Below, piece by piece: positions 9,026 through 17,554 of a DNA stretch of 64,000 bases. This DNA is from Desulfocapsa sp. (GTDB lineage Bacteria; Desulfobacterota; Desulfobulbia; Desulfobulbales; Desulfocapsaceae), in assembly GCA_030145625.1 (NCBI GenBank), contig JAQYVF010000011.1, forward strand, positions 1 through 64,000, read 5' to 3'. A program made the translations under genes and the position numbers. Numbering within the stretch: the first letter of the stretch is position 1; each line of letters opens with the position of its first letter. Below the pieces are notes generated by a model. That model searched no databases and was not told where the DNA came from. It saw nothing but the letters and a program-made list of their open reading frames with translations.

Positions 9026-9194
9026 AAAATACACCTTTTCTATTTAAGGTTCATTCAGCCTATCCAATCCACTCCCTTAATATGGTAAGAAGGGCTTTTT
9101 TCTGCACATCTACGATTTCCAGATGGGATGCCAATATTTTTTCCAAATATTTCGAAGAGACAGAAGGTTGCCCTATATCTTCCTCACACTGGAC

Positions 9195-9232
9195 AAAAAA
9201 AAGGCCGGACTGCATTGAATTTGCAACCCGGC
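9195..9232 (-). terminator. Intrinsic terminator forming the riboswitch expression platform
   Basis: On the minus strand GCCGGGTTGCA pairs with TGCAGTCCGGC (11 bp including two G-T pairs, 7-base loop) and is followed by eight T. The 5' arm of this stem is also the 3' part of the aptamer, so the two folds exclude each other. Confidence 0.85.
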
Positions 9233-9290
9233 TGACTGTTATAGCCCCGTAGCTTTCCGTCCTTTGATCGCTCAAAGTTTGGCATTTTAT
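9220..9290 (-). promoter_or_regulatory. Cyclic-di-GMP-I (GEMM-I) riboswitch aptamer
   Basis: The minus strand reads ATGCCAAA, then the hairpin CTTTGA-GCGA-TCAAAG (9262-9277, GNRA tetraloop), then GACGGAAAGCTACGGGGCT, a short loop, and AGCCGGGTTGC. This is the GEMM-I order: P1b with a GNRA loop, the GACGNAAAGC linker carrying the intercalating adenine, and the second hairpin with the GGGTT receptor strand. Because the terminator re-uses AGCCGGGTTGC, ligand binding should block termination and switch the gene on; that direction is inferred. Confidence 0.85.
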
Positions 9291-9527
9291 TTAAAAAAAA
9301 TGAATTACAACTCACCTAACCATATATGGATTAATTTTCAAATAAATATAGTACCCATTTTGAAATTAATCCTAAAGACAGCCATGACATAAAAAATACT
9401 GGCAATGTCAAGTGATGGTAGTGAAACAGAAACAAGAAGTTCTTCTTGAGTATGCCAAAAACAGACTATACAATCAGACCTGACTTTTTTTATATAAGCA
9501 TGTCAGCTCACAATTCACACAACTACA

Positions 9528-9667
9528 GGCCACCTTGCAAAATTGCCTTCCTCCCAAACTCTTCGTTATAAGATAAATTTTATCCTCAGAATATCAAGTA
9601 TATACCTTCGGTGAAATTTTCATAATGCCTCGATTTTGAACGAAAATTTTAATTTTTCAAGGTACCC
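9528..9667 (-). mobile_element. MITE-like element, copy 3 (short form)
   Basis: 140-bp short-form copy, flanked by TACA on both sides (9524-9527 and 9668-9671), lying between the riboswitch leader and the 3' end of fetB. It lacks the central segment, as copy 1 does, but the bases at the junction differ. Confidence 0.85.
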
Positions 9668-9697
9668 TACAATTTAATAACTCACTTTGTTTTCCAG

Positions 9698-10501
9698 TCA
9701 TTCTTGGACATCAGTCAGATTATCGAGGACCAGTCGTTGCCGGTCATCAAAAAGCTGACGACTGATCAGCCAGATGGCTGTCAGGACGCCAAAACCAGTA
9801 CCGGCGGCGATAAGAAACATGATCAGAATTTGGTACTTTACTGCATCAAGCGGTGATGAACCGCCAAGGATTTGGCCGGTCATCATCCCCGGCAGGCTGA
9901 CGACTCCGGCTGCGGCCATGGAGTTGATAATGGGGATCATCCCGGTACGCATACAATCCCGTCGGATATCACCACTTGCCTCCTGCCAGTTCTGTCCCAA
10001 AAGTAAACGCTGTTCCACCATGGCACGATGGTTATATATTTCCGTAGTCAGACGATCTGAGGCCAGGGCCACTCCGTTCATAGTATTTCCCAGGAGCATG
10101 CCAAGGAGGGGAATGGCATACTGAGGGGTATACCAGGGATCTACACCCACCATAATTGTCAGCGCCAGGAAAGTAACCGTGAAAGAAGAAATGAGCATGG
10201 AACCGGTACTGATAAGATATCCCCTGGCCCCGGACAATTTACGCTTCTGCCGAGCCCACACCTCGTAGCCGGCAACAAGCAGCATTATTGTTGCCATAGT
10301 GAGCACCAGCCAGAGACTGGAACTGGCAAAGAGGACTTTTAAAACCAAACCGATGAGTAACAACTGGACGGTCATCCGCACACCGGAAATGAGCATCCTC
10401 TTTTCCAGGCCAAGCCCGATGCGAAGACTGGTAGCAGCCAGCAAGATGAGCAGAAACGCGGCAAGCCCGAGATCAAAAGCGCTCAGAGAGATCACATGCA
10501 T
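9698..10501 (-). CDS. fetB: FetB/YbbM-family ABC transporter permease
   Basis: A 267-residue inner-membrane protein of the UPF0014 family, the permease partner of FetA. In E. coli FetAB promotes iron export and protects against peroxide-iron stress. About seven hydrophobic helices are visible. Family signatures present include LLGNTMNGVALASDR in the middle and the SLPGMMTGQILGGSSPLDA loop. The ATG overlaps the last bases of fetA by 10 bases, so the two are translationally coupled. Transport direction and metal in this organism are inferred from the family. Confidence 0.9.
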   Translation of the reverse strand: MHVISLSAFDLGLAAFLLILLAATSLRIGLGLEKRMLISGVRMTVQLLLIGLVLKVLFASSSLWLVLTMATIMLLVAGYEVWARQKRKLSGARGYLISTGSMLISSFTVTFLALTIMVGVDPWYTPQYAIPLLGMLLGNTMNGVALASDRLTTEIYNHRAMVEQRLLLGQNWQEASGDIRRDCMRTGMIPIINSMAAAGVVSLPGMMTGQILGGSSPLDAVKYQILIMFLIAAGTGFGVLTAIWLISRQLFDDRQRLVLDNLTDVQE

Positions 10502-11160
10502 TCGGTCGTCTCCTCCACCAGCGCCTGCGCTTCAACCCGATAGATCCTATTTGCCATCCGGAAAAGCTGCTCTCGATCATGACTGACCCAGAGACAGATG
10601 GTCTGCTTCATCTGACAAATATCTGTTACAATCTCCTCCACCACCTGCACCATCGCCTGATCCAGAGACGAGGTCGGTTCATCTAGGAGGAGTACTTGGG
10701 GAGCAGTAATCAAAGTACGAACAAGAGACAAACGCTGTCGCTCACCAGTAGAAAGTCGGCTCACCCGCCATCCACCAACATCTGGCGAGAAACCCATTTT
10801 CTTGAGCAATTCAATGGATTGCCCCTGCCCCACTCCACCATGAAAATGAGGAGCAACAGTATCATACCACCAATAAGATTCAGCTGGAACCATGGCCACT
10901 CTCTTTCTCCAAAGAGGGGGGGCAATGGCGGAACAGGCTATCCCATTGAGCAGACAATCACCCCCGTGTGCAATCACATCGGCAACTGCCCGCAGCAACT
11001 GGGTCTTCCCCACCCCTGACCGGCCTATGAGCCCAACGCATTCGCCTGGAAGGATATCCAGAGTATAGGGACCGTTTCCTAGAAAAGAGAGCGCACAGAC
11101 ATGCAACCCCTTGCTGTTTCCCTGATCAGGGTAGGGTAATGGTAAAGGTGCTTCCTTCAT
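10492..11160 (-). CDS. fetA: FetA/YbbL-family ABC transporter ATPase
   Basis: A 222-residue nucleotide-binding subunit. Walker A is GLIGRSGVGKTQLL, the signature is RLSTGERQRLSLVRTL, Walker B is QVLLLDEPTSSLD, and the switch His is in WVSHD. It pairs with the downstream permease gene, which it overlaps. Its start lies 35 bases inside the 3' end of the sensor kinase gene, an unusually deep overlap that implies tight coupling of kinase and transporter expression. Confidence 0.9.
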   Translation of the reverse strand: MKEAPLPLPYPDQGNSKGLHVCALSFLGNGPYTLDILPGECVGLIGRSGVGKTQLLRAVADVIAHGGDCLLNGIACSAIAPPLWRKRVAMVPAESYWWYDTVAPHFHGGVGQGQSIELLKKMGFSPDVGGWRVSRLSTGERQRLSLVRTLITAPQVLLLDEPTSSLDQAMVQVVEEIVTDICQMKQTICLWVSHDREQLFRMANRIYRVEAQALVEETTECM

Positions 11161-12586
11161 TTTCCCTGCTGCTTATTGATATCGTTCCACGATGCTGTTC
11201 TATAATGTTTTTTGTAATGGCAAGTCCCAGCCCGGTCCCCCGATTTTTATCGGTGAAAAAAGGTTTAAATATCTCAGCCGCCTTGTCTTCATTCATTCCT
11301 TTTCCGCTATCCTGGATAGAAATAAAAACCGAGCCGTCAGAATCCACTATTCCGGTACTCAGCCGCAACACGCCGCCCTCCGGCATGGCCTGGATAGCAT
11401 TTACCAGAATATTAAGCAAGGCCCGGTAAAAGAGGTCAGGGTCAATGGTGATTTCCCCAATATTCGAATTGAAATCCGTCTCCAGTGCAATCCCCTGTTC
11501 CTGCAACTTGGCTTCGATGAACTGCAGAGCCTTGCTGATATTTTCGTTAATATCCACTGGAGAAAGCTTGACCTTCTGAGGCCTGGCAAAGTCGAGAAAC
11601 TCCATGACTATATTATTCAGACGAGTGGTTTCAGCGACAATAATCTCGGCCAGATTTTCATTGCCCGGGGCCACTTTCTTAATCCTTTTATAGAGAATTT
11701 CAGCAGTGGAGCGAACAATTCCCAGAGGGCTCTTAATCTCGTGCGAAACCGTGGCTACCATGGTTCCGAGATGGGCCAGTCGCTGAGCATGGTTCAGCTT
11801 TTCCTCAAGACTCAATCGCTCATGCACCCTTCGCTCCATGATCTTATCCGCACGACTGACAATGGTACGCAGAACCAGAAAGAGAATAGCCATGACCAGA
11901 GAAGAGACCAGGATGATCCGCCCCTGCAACTGCATGATAGCTGAGTATTCACGGGAAAGATCCTGCGTGATTGCAATAACTCCCATAATCAAATCAGTGG
12001 AACGCTTATCACCTCGCACCTGCCGAAAAGGAATAAAAGTCTTGAGCATACAGTGAGCAGGCGCAGTACCGGGCAAAAGACTCAGGACCGAGCCACTGGA
12101 AACAATCTGAGAGTTTGGAGTCCCTGCCAATGCCTTCAAATACTCCAGACCTCCCATATCTTTTTTACCTACCTGCTCCTCATCGGTGGAATAAGAAATG
12201 ATATTGATGGTGGAATCGTAAATGGTCACCGTTTGCATCTTCATGCCTTCCGTGGCATTGCGAACAACACGGTCCAGGCTCTGAAATTGATCCGGGTTGG
12301 AAAGAGCAATTTTACCATAGCTCACAACAGTGGGCAGGACAAAACTCCTGAACACCTGTTGGTTCAGATTCTCGGCAAGAAGAAGGGAGTAGGCCTCACT
12401 CTGTTCCAGCATAACCGTACGGGCATTGTTGGAAATAATCCAGGAAAGGACAAGGGTAAAGATCATGATCACAGCAAGACTGGTAAAAGAAAAATATTTT
12501 ACCAGCTGAAAGGGCATGAGCCCCGCCCGCAGCTGTTCCAGCTGCTCCGGATCATTGATTGCCGGAAGTCTTTTTTTTTCAGTCAC
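11126..12586 (-). CDS. Membrane sensor histidine kinase, NtrB/ZraS-like
   Basis: A 486-residue two-component kinase: cytoplasmic N-tail, transmembrane helix around residues 30-50, a periplasmic sensor domain of about 170 residues, a second helix around 220-240, then a coiled linker. The dimerisation domain has the H-box ATVSHEIKSPLG, and the ATPase domain has NILVNAIQAMPEGG, DSGKGMNE and GTGLGLAI. I chose GTG 12586 because a GGAG motif sits 7-8 bases upstream; an in-frame TTG at 12628 would extend 14 codons into the radical SAM gene. No response regulator is adjacent; the NtrC-type gene at 59576 is a possible partner. It lies between a radical SAM gene and fetAB and overlaps both. Confidence 0.88.
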   Translation of the reverse strand: MTEKKRLPAINDPEQLEQLRAGLMPFQLVKYFSFTSLAVIMIFTLVLSWIISNNARTVMLEQSEAYSLLLAENLNQQVFRSFVLPTVVSYGKIALSNPDQFQSLDRVVRNATEGMKMQTVTIYDSTINIISYSTDEEQVGKKDMGGLEYLKALAGTPNSQIVSSGSVLSLLPGTAPAHCMLKTFIPFRQVRGDKRSTDLIMGVIAITQDLSREYSAIMQLQGRIILVSSLVMAILFLVLRTIVSRADKIMERRVHERLSLEEKLNHAQRLAHLGTMVATVSHEIKSPLGIVRSTAEILYKRIKKVAPGNENLAEIIVAETTRLNNIVMEFLDFARPQKVKLSPVDINENISKALQFIEAKLQEQGIALETDFNSNIGEITIDPDLFYRALLNILVNAIQAMPEGGVLRLSTGIVDSDGSVFISIQDSGKGMNEDKAAEIFKPFFTDKNRGTGLGLAITKNIIEQHRGTISISSRENEGSTFTITLP

Positions 12587-14354
12587 CGCATACTCCACAT
12601 CGCCTGCAGATAGAGGTATCGCAGGCAATGGTAGTTCCGGCCTGAAACCCCTTTTGGTATTCCTGCCAGAGATAATCCTGTTTGATAGAGTGGTCTACAA
12701 TATTCCATGGAAAATAATCGTCTTTCCCGTACTGATAAATAGCAAAGGTTTCAGGGCGCAGGCCATTCTTGCGCATGGCCTGTTTCCAGGGAACTCCGGT
12801 TTTAGCCATGGTCGCAAGAACAGTGGCCAGACGCCGGTCACCCCTGGCCAGAACCGCCTGAAACAGAACATTTTCCGGCTTGTCATGGTTCATCCGCACA
12901 TTGGCCTCAGAACGTACTCCTTTGCGCAAAAAATCGATCTTTGCCTTGAGAGACTTAATGGCAATTGCTGCATTCCCTTCCTCACCAACAGCGAGTTCTT
13001 CTCCGGCAAAGGGATGAAATTGAAACGGCGTCCAGGGTTTTGGGGCAAAACAGTTGACAGACAGGGTGATCTCACACAGTCTTCCCCTGGCCCTCCCCCT
13101 GGGTAACATCCTTTCCCGGATCTTTTTCACCAGTTCCAGCATCTCTTGAAGGTCGGCCATGGTCTCTGTGGGCAGCCCTATCATAAGATAGAGTTTCAAT
13201 TTATACAATCCTGCATCCACCAGACGCTCTGCAGCCAGAAGCAAGTCCTCCTCAGTCAGGTTCTTGTTAATCACGCGTCGAAGTCGCTCCGAAGCTCCAT
13301 CCGGGGCAATGGCCACACTCTTCAAACCACTTTTCCCAAGAAGTTTCAGCAGAGGCCCGGAAATCCTATCAGCACGCAGGGAAGAAAAGGAAAGGGAGCA
13401 GCCACTCTCAAGGAGATAAGAAGAAAGAGACTCCAGTTCTTCTCTTTTAGCCATCTCCATGCCAAGAAGCCCCACACGCTTGACAGCAGACGAACGTTCT
13501 TCAAGCCCTTTGATCACCGCATCGGCATCCCAGAGACGCGGCGGTCTATAAATAAATCCGGCAGCACAAAACCTGCAACCCCTGGAGCAGCCCCTGCCCA
13601 GTTCTGTAAGATAGAGGCTGGAAAATTCTGCAGCCGGACTGAGCAGCTGCGAATGGGCCGCCTTACTCAGAGCCATCGCTGTCGCTTTTTTAATCCGTGC
13701 AGGAAGGCCTTTTGCAGGCAGTGAATCGATCTGGCGCCCCTCCTTATCACTGACAGGGCTATGCAAAGAAGGTGCATAGGCGCCGACAAGTTTTTCACTG
13801 AGGAGAAAAAGTAGATCAGAACGAGGGGTTTTTTCAAGATGCTCAGCCAGAAAAGGGAGCAGTTGAGGAAGAAGAGGCTCTGCCTCGCCCAGCAGAAACA
13901 GATCCGTAAAAGGAGCCAGAGGCTCAGGATTCATAAAGGTGGCAACTCCCCCTCCAATCACCAGAGGACCAGCGGCTCCGATAGGCCCATCACTTCTCTC
14001 TTCGGCAAAAAGAGGCACTCCCCCAACCAGCAGCAATCTGGCCAGATTCAGATAGTCGTGCTCAAAACTGATGGAGTAAAAGATAAAAGGAAAATCAGCA
14101 AGGGGTCTGCCGGATTCAAAGGAGCGAAGAGGGGCATTAGTGCCAAGAGGGAGGAAAAAACGTTCACAGACCAGTTCATCATGGTCATTAAGCAGAGAGT
14201 ACACAAGTTGAAAGCCAAGACTGGAAACCCCTACCTCGTAACTATTAGGATAGAGCAGGGCGACAGGCAGACGACCAGTCCATTTTTTGAGATAGGTACC
14301 GCTTTCCAGATCAAGGAGATTAGAATTATCCGGCCCTTTTTTTTTCTTTCTGAT
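12579..14354 (-). CDS. B12-binding-type radical SAM protein, start codon uncertain
   Basis: A radical SAM enzyme with the cluster motif CSRGCRFC (CX3CX2C) in ELGRGCSRGCRFCAAGF. The N-terminal half reads as a cobalamin-binding-like Rossmann region, and a C-terminal Cys cluster CDTSICRRCGVCGD is visible. It resembles the uncharacterised YgiQ/TIGR03960-type group; the substrate is unknown. The first standard start is GTG at 14204, but the conserved frame continues about 50 codons upstream through LPVALLYPNSYEVGVSSLGF to TGA at 14364-14366 with no ATG, GTG or TTG. A GGAGAG site precedes an ATC codon at 14352-14354. Either a start codon has mutated, or an indel in the A9 tract just after it hides the true start. 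Confidence 0.75.
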   Translation of the reverse strand: MRKKKKGPDNSNLLDLESGTYLKKWTGRLPVALLYPNSYEVGVSSLGFQLVYSLLNDHDELVCERFFLPLGTNAPLRSFESGRPLADFPFIFYSISFEHDYLNLARLLLVGGVPLFAEERSDGPIGAAGPLVIGGGVATFMNPEPLAPFTDLFLLGEAEPLLPQLLPFLAEHLEKTPRSDLLFLLSEKLVGAYAPSLHSPVSDKEGRQIDSLPAKGLPARIKKATAMALSKAAHSQLLSPAAEFSSLYLTELGRGCSRGCRFCAAGFIYRPPRLWDADAVIKGLEERSSAVKRVGLLGMEMAKREELESLSSYLLESGCSLSFSSLRADRISGPLLKLLGKSGLKSVAIAPDGASERLRRVINKNLTEEDLLLAAERLVDAGLYKLKLYLMIGLPTETMADLQEMLELVKKIRERMLPRGRARGRLCEITLSVNCFAPKPWTPFQFHPFAGEELAVGEEGNAAIAIKSLKAKIDFLRKGVRSEANVRMNHDKPENVLFQAVLARGDRRLATVLATMAKTGVPWKQAMRKNGLRPETFAIYQYGKDDYFPWNIVDHSIKQDYLWQEYQKGFQAGTTIACDTSICRRCGVCGD

Positions 14355-14440
14355 AAAACGCTCTCCGTATCACACTTGAGCAGTTAGGAGCGCAAGCGAT
14401 CACAGGTATCCAACATGCGGAGTCTTCGCCTACCTCTGTA

Positions 14441-14628
14441 GGCCACCTTGCAAAATTGCCTTTTCGCCCAAACTCTTCGTTATGAGAAAAGTTTTATCCT
14501 CGGAATATCAAATATATGCATCCCAAGGGCACTTGTATCCGTAATTAGGATGATTCTTGCAGGGAACCTGCGGCAAAATTTTTCACTTGCCTCGATTTTG
14601 AACGAAAATTCTTTTTTTCAAGGTACCC
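14441..14628 (-). mobile_element. MITE-like element, copy 4 (long form)
   Basis: 188-bp long-form copy flanked by TGTA (14437-14440 and 14629-14632), between the 3' end of ftsZ and the 5' end of the radical SAM gene. It may provide termination for the dcw transcript; the 80 bases between it and ftsZ show no other hairpin with a T-run. Confidence 0.85.
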
Positions 14629-14710
14629 TGTAGTTGTTTCTACCCGCTACCACCTATTATGCGGTTGGGAGCAACCACGCGAAAATAGGCTGCCGATGAC
14701 GACTTACGAA

Positions 14711-15946
14711 TCAGTTAGCCTTCTTTCTCAGATAAGTCGGGGTTTCCATATACTCCTCATTCCAAGCCTGACTATCCTGCTTACTTTTGGATTTGTCGCC
14801 TGAGGAGATTCCGTGATTTTCAAAACCGTTAAAATTGGAAGATGAAAATATGGATTTTCTGGCCTGTGGATTGGTCGGAGCCGGAGATGTATGCGCAGGA
14901 CGCTCTCCCTGTTCTTCGGCGGCAGAAGTTTTGTTCTTATTCGGCGATGCCATATCCACTTGAACAAGCTTTTCTTTCGAGGGAACCACTTCTCCCACAC
15001 CTGTGGCAATAACGGTGACATGAAGTTCATCACCTAAGGCATCGTTATAGAGAGCACCGATAACCACCTTGGCCTCATCATCAACCTTGGCATGGATAAG
15101 GGCTGAAACTTCCATAAACTCAGCCATGGTAAATGTCTCTTCCGAGGCTGAAATATTGATGAGCAGGCCGCGCGCTCCGTCAATCCCGACATCTTCCAGA
15201 AGCTGGTTGTCGATGGCCCGCTTGGCCGCCTCTGTAGCCCGGCTTTCGCCTGCAGCAACACCGGAACCCATGATTGCCGGCCCTACCTCACGCATCACTG
15301 TACGCAGATCGGCAAAATCGGCGTTGATCATTCCCGGTACATTAATCAGATCCGTAATCCCTTTCACGGCCTGCAGGAGAACTTTATCCGCCATGCTCAG
15401 CATGTCGGAAAGTTTAGAATTCTTCTGCATTAAGGAGAGAAGGCGATCATTGGGGACAGTGATAATGGTATCTGCATATTTGCGCAGCTGGTCCCAGCCT
15501 TCCTCTGCATTTCGCATACGGAATTTCCCTTCAAAATGAAAGGGCTTGGTCACCACGGCCACGGTAAGCGCACCTAACTCTTTACTGATCTTGGCCACCA
15601 CCGGGGCTGCTCCGGTACCGGTACCACCGCCGAGACCGGCGGCGACAAATACCATATCGCTGCCTTTGAGGCTCTCTTTGATTTCATCAATGGACTCCTG
15701 GGCAGCCAGCTCCCCGGTCTCCGGATCTGCTCCGGCACCAAGGCCTTTGGTAATATTGGGACCGATCTGCAAGCAAATGTCGGCTCGAGACTGATTCAAA
15801 GCCTGTTTGTCCGTATTGGCGGCTATAAACGCAACCCCCTGCAGGCGGTCATCGACCATGGTATTGATGGCATTGCCCCCTCCACCACCAACACCTATAA
15901 CCTTAACGACCGCTACTCCCTCTGTTTCCGCCATTCTAAACGGCAT
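14711..15946 (-). CDS. ftsZ: Cell division GTPase FtsZ
   Basis: The tubulin homologue that builds the Z ring: 411 residues. Nucleotide-binding signatures are GVGGGGGNAI near the start, GGGTGTGAAPVVA and the T7-loop region NADFADLRTVM. A disordered linker rich in Lys, Ser and Pro spans about residues 325-395, and the C-terminal peptide is METPTYLRKKAN, the site that binds FtsA. ATG 15946 has AGGGGTGAG directly upstream; a GTG 9 codons earlier is in frame but less likely. Last gene of the dcw cluster, 183 bases after ftsA. Confidence 0.98.
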   Translation of the reverse strand: MPFRMAETEGVAVVKVIGVGGGGGNAINTMVDDRLQGVAFIAANTDKQALNQSRADICLQIGPNITKGLGAGADPETGELAAQESIDEIKESLKGSDMVFVAAGLGGGTGTGAAPVVAKISKELGALTVAVVTKPFHFEGKFRMRNAEEGWDQLRKYADTIITVPNDRLLSLMQKNSKLSDMLSMADKVLLQAVKGITDLINVPGMINADFADLRTVMREVGPAIMGSGVAAGESRATEAAKRAIDNQLLEDVGIDGARGLLINISASEETFTMAEFMEVSALIHAKVDDEAKVVIGALYNDALGDELHVTVIATGVGEVVPSKEKLVQVDMASPNKNKTSAAEEQGERPAHTSPAPTNPQARKSIFSSSNFNGFENHGISSGDKSKSKQDSQAWNEEYMETPTYLRKKAN

Positions 15947-16129
15947 ACTCTCACCCCTGTTCAAGAAATCCACACGTTAATTGGCGTAGCATATCCATAA
16001 AATATCAGCAGATAAATTATAGCATCTGCCACTGTTCACTTAAACATTTTTCTTATGTAACTAAAAAAAATATCCCTCTTTGTTCACTATCCGCTTTAAG
16101 CCTGAGTAGAACTAAAAACAACAAGCTGT

Positions 16130-17386
16130 TTACATAATTTTACGCAGCCAATCCTTCATTCTGCCAACCATGGAACTATCACTATAACGATTGTCCACCT
16201 GGTGCTGCCGTCCATACATCACCAGGCCAACACCTGTGGTACAGCGTGGCGTATGTACTTGCTCCACTTTGCCACCGATCTGAGCCGGATAGCCGATTCG
16301 CACCGGCAGATCAAAAATCTGTTCTGCAAGATCAACCAGATTGGCCAGCAAACCGGTGCCACCGGTGATAACGATGCCGCCGTTAATCTTGTTTTTCAAA
16401 CCGCAATTGATGAGATCCTGATTCACCATCTCCAGAATCTCCACCATCCTCGCCTGAATAATATCAACCAGGACCTTCTGGGTAACCTTTCGCGGGTCCC
16501 GATCACCGACAGTGGGCACATCAACCACGTGATTTGGTTTGATCAGTGAAGAAATGGCACTACCATATTCCTCCTTCAATCGTTCAGCATCCTGAAGTGG
16601 CGTACGCAGCCCTACGGAAAGATCATTTGTCAGGTTATGTCCGCCTAAACCGATTTCACAGGTATGGCGGATGGTCCCATCACAGAACACTGCCAGATCC
16701 GTGGTTCCACCACCGATATCAAGGAGGGCAACTCCTAATTCCATTTCATCAGGACTGAGGCTTGCATGGGCCGAGGCTATAGATTCAAGGACCATGTCAG
16801 CCACTTCAAGACCTGCCTTGTTACAGCATGTGTAGAGGTTATGCACAGCACCCATATCTGCAGTGACGATATGAACATTTGTAACCAGTCGTACCCCGGT
16901 CATTCCCAAGGGGTTTTGGATACCGGTATGGTCGTCAACCATATATTCCTGAGGAAGAACATGAATGATCTGCTGATTTTCAGAAATCTTCACGGTCCTG
17001 GCAGCACTAACGACATCGGCAACATCATTTTCCTTTATTTCCCGGCCATTAATAGCCAGGATTCCAGGACTATTAAAGCCCTTGATATGATTTCCGGCAA
17101 TGCCGACATACACAGTACTCAGATCGCAGCCGGCAGACTCCTCTGCCTGCCCCACCGCCTGTTTAATAGATTTGACGGTGGACTCGATATTTACCACCAC
17201 TCCCTTTTTCAAACCCATGGAAGGAGCAGTTCCAAGTCCGATAATATCCACCGCATCCTCAAAAACCTCACCAACCACACAGCAGATTTTAGTGGTTCCG
17301 ATATCGAGCCCGACCACGAGATCCCCTGATTCTCTGTGCTCCTCCTGCTCTACCTCGCCTACCTGTCTGACTTCAATTTCATCCAT
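16130..17386 (-). CDS. ftsA: Cell division protein FtsA
   Basis: An actin-like ATPase tethering FtsZ to the membrane, 418 residues. Phosphate-1 is VVGLDIGTTKICCVVGE, phosphate-2 is LLDIGGGTTDLAVF, and the adenosine motif is GGIVITGGTGLL. The C-terminal amphipathic helix VGRMKDWLRKIM is the membrane-targeting sequence. ATG 17386 lies 9 bases behind AGGG; an in-frame TTG at 17395 is less likely. It lies between ftsQ and ftsZ in the usual order. Confidence 0.97.
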   Translation of the reverse strand: MDEIEVRQVGEVEQEEHRESGDLVVGLDIGTTKICCVVGEVFEDAVDIIGLGTAPSMGLKKGVVVNIESTVKSIKQAVGQAEESAGCDLSTVYVGIAGNHIKGFNSPGILAINGREIKENDVADVVSAARTVKISENQQIIHVLPQEYMVDDHTGIQNPLGMTGVRLVTNVHIVTADMGAVHNLYTCCNKAGLEVADMVLESIASAHASLSPDEMELGVALLDIGGGTTDLAVFCDGTIRHTCEIGLGGHNLTNDLSVGLRTPLQDAERLKEEYGSAISSLIKPNHVVDVPTVGDRDPRKVTQKVLVDIIQARMVEILEMVNQDLINCGLKNKINGGIVITGGTGLLANLVDLAEQIFDLPVRIGYPAQIGGKVEQVHTPRCTTGVGLVMYGRQHQVDNRYSDSSMVGRMKDWLRKIM

Positions 17387-17554
17387 ACTTTTCAACCCTG
17401 TAACTTAACCATTTCATTCACCATGCCTGCAGCAATCTCCTCGTTTAACTAATCTTCAGCACCCCGGATTCATTAAAAAAGGCTGGTAACCCCACACCCA
17501 ACTCCTTGAGCCAACCTGATCAAACAAAGAGGGCCACTGATAAATCATTTCTTT

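Noticed and set aside
9060-9275. 71-codon open frame on the minus strand
   Set aside because: It begins with TTG inside the riboswitch aptamer and runs across the terminator hairpin, so a full transcript in that frame would be the leader. No ribosome site was seen.
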